Made by a program: the position numbers and the translations under genes
The notes under the pieces: model-generated
What the model saw: only the letters and a program-made list of their open reading frames with translations
Databases searched by the model: none
Told to the model about the DNA's origin: nothing
In this document: piece after piece, positions 4,761-5,923 of the stretch
Numbering within the stretch: the first letter of the stretch is position 1
How the letters are laid out: each line of letters starts with the position of its first letter
Origin: CAZUTK01 sp964623265
GTDB lineage: Bacteria; Electryoneota; B3-LCP
NCBI GenBank assembly: GCA_964623265.1
Contig: CAZUTK010000103.1
Location: forward strand, 1-5,923
Reading direction: 5' to 3'
Length of the DNA: 5,923 nucleotides

Positions 4761-5923
4761 GTGAAAGAGCCAGTGCGCGAAGTCGAGACTATTATAATCG
4801 GCGGGGGAATCAGCGGGGGAACCGCGCTGCACCGGATCGCCTCCGCCGGAAAGGATGTGCTGCTGCTGGAGCGGAACGACCGCCCGGGAGGGGTAATGGT
4901 CTCCGAACGGAATGATGCCGGTGCGCTGATCGAGCGGGGACCGAACAGCATCCAGAGCGGCAACGAAAGTCTGGAGCGGCTGCTGGAGGAACTGAACCTG
5001 GCGGACCGGATAGTCGAGGCGGATGCCGCCGCGGCAAACCGCTACGTGCTGCGCGACGGCAGGATGATCTCCGTTCCGATGAACCCCCGTTCGCTGATCG
5101 AGACCCCGCTGCTGTCCGGTCGCGCAAAGCTGCGGCTGCTGCGGGAGCGCTTCGTGAAGCCGATGTCGCCGGACAGGGAGGAGAGCGTCGCGGAGTTTAT
5201 CCGGCGCCGGCTGGGGCGCGAACCGCTGGACTACGGCGTGAACCCTTTTGTCTCCGGTATCTATGCCGGTCGACCGGAGGAGCTGTCGCTTCGCCACGCC
5301 TTTCCGATGCTCTATCAGATGGAACAGCAGTACGGCAGCCTGATAGGGGGGGCGATCCGCCGCGCAAAGGAACGCCGCCGCGCCGGCGCCACGACTCCGG
5401 TGCCACCCCGCCGCCGGATGTTCTCGTTCCGCGAGGGGATTGCCGTTCTTCCGAACGCTATAGCCGAACGCTGGAAGGAACACATACAAACCTGCGCGGA
5501 GGTGCTGCGCGTCGAACGGGCCGGGGAAGGGTGGCGTGTGACGGCACGAACAGAGGGGGAGGATACGGTCTTCGGTTGCCGCAATCTGGTGATCGCCACA
5601 AACGCCCACGCTGCCGCGTCGCTTCTTGAGGGGACGGATCCCTCCATCGCCCGCGCCCTGCGTCGCATCGATTATCCTCCTATCGCCGTCGTCACCCTGC
5701 TGTACGATCGGGGCGCGGTGGGCCATCCGCTGGACGGATTCGGCCTGCTTTGTCCGGAGGTGGAAAAGCGGCAGGTTCTGGGCGTTATCTTTTCTTCAAC
5801 AATCTTCCCTTCGCGTGCGCCGAAGAATACCGTGCTGCTTACGGTGTTTATCGGCGGTGCGCGGATGCCGGAGCTTGCGTTGCTCCCTTCGGACGAGATT
5901 GCCCGCATTGCGCGGGGAGAGCT
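4761..5923 (+). CDS. hemY: Protoporphyrinogen oxidase, oxygen-dependent HemY type (3' truncated by window)
   Basis: FAD enzyme that oxidises protoporphyrinogen IX (or coproporphyrinogen III in coproporphyrin-dependent bacteria) to the porphyrin, near the end of heme synthesis, usually membrane-associated. The window holds 387 codons; family members are about 450-480 residues, so some 70-90 are missing. The GTG start at 4761 follows a well-placed GGAG. The N-terminus has the Rossmann dinucleotide motif IIIGGGISG (Gly14, Gly16, Gly19) and the ribose-binding Glu37 in LLLERNDRPGG. GPNSI lies at about 60-64. Typical PPOX sequence follows: SVAEFIRRRLGREPLDYGVNPFVSGIYAG, with Asp157, then LSLRHAFPMLYQMEQQYGSLI. 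The region around NLVIATNAHAAASLL closes the FAD domain. The position after GGGISG, commonly Leu, is Gly20. No other heme gene is visible. It is divergent from the acyltransferase and may share its promoter region. HemY versus another amine-oxidase-superfamily enzyme: the DYGVNPFVSGIYAG block makes HemY by far the best call. Confidence 0.93.
   Translation, partial: MKEPVREVETIIIGGGISGGTALHRIASAGKDVLLLERNDRPGGVMVSERNDAGALIERGPNSIQSGNESLERLLEELNLADRIVEADAAAANRYVLRDGRMISVPMNPRSLIETPLLSGRAKLRLLRERFVKPMSPDREESVAEFIRRRLGREPLDYGVNPFVSGIYAGRPEELSLRHAFPMLYQMEQQYGSLIGGAIRRAKERRRAGATTPVPPRRRMFSFREGIAVLPNAIAERWKEHIQTCAEVLRVERAGEGWRVTARTEGEDTVFGCRNLVIATNAHAAASLLEGTDPSIARALRRIDYPPIAVVTLLYDRGAVGHPLDGFGLLCPEVEKRQVLGVIFSSTIFPSRAPKNTVLLTVFIGGARMPELALLPSDEIARIARGE

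Noticed and set aside
4509..5726. Minus-strand frame of 405 codons opposite hemY
   Set aside because: Antisense to an unmistakable HemY and crosses the N run; composition is that of an antisense shadow.

Overview
The window is a high-GC bacterial segment (hand counts of sample stretches in the IspG and HemY genes give about 63% GC). It contains two short N runs (1095-1133 and 4688-4702), so it comes from a scaffolded draft or metagenome assembly. The taxon cannot be fixed from this sequence. The rhomboid protease, with its C-terminal LDKIS...SLTQEEK tail, and the HemY protein resemble those of the Bacteroidetes/Chlorobi/FCB side of the tree. The IspG, however, is the short E. coli-like form and not the enlarged form found in many Bacteroidetes and Chlorobi. 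HemY has a clear Shine-Dalgarno sequence, as does one IspG start option. Best guess, as inference only: a Gram-negative, possibly FCB-related, uncultivated lineage.

Layout. Positions 78-746 (+) hold an orphan gene for a small exported protein. At about 35% GC it is far more AT-rich than everything else and looks foreign. Positions 747-1187 have no gene. They hold a 7-bp hairpin, then three consecutive hairpins (977-1066), the last a convincing rho-independent terminator on the + strand, then an assembly gap and a 28-nt pyrimidine tract. Three minus-strand genes follow, in transcription order (right to left): a lysophospholipid-type acyltransferase (3893-4633), a rhomboid membrane protease (2466-3389) and ispG of the MEP isoprenoid pathway (1188-2285, or to 2348). 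A period-7 heptad tract lies between the rhomboid gene and ispG. A 503-bp intergenic region between the acyltransferase and the rhomboid gene contains four copies of a palindromic repeat spaced exactly 61 bp apart. Divergent from the acyltransferase, hemY (4761 to the window end) encodes protoporphyrinogen oxidase and is cut by the window edge.

Function. The recognised genes are housekeeping or membrane functions: isoprenoid precursors (IspG), heme or tetrapyrrole synthesis (HemY), acyl-lipid synthesis (acyltransferase) and intramembrane proteolysis (rhomboid). They do not form one obvious pathway. The least explained parts are the AT-rich orphan gene with the structured RNA-like region behind it, and the 61-bp-periodic repeat cluster. 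That cluster mimics the geometry of a type I-E CRISPR array, but it is more likely a REP-like genomic repeat: no cas gene is present, and one 'spacer' is repeated after the last copy.
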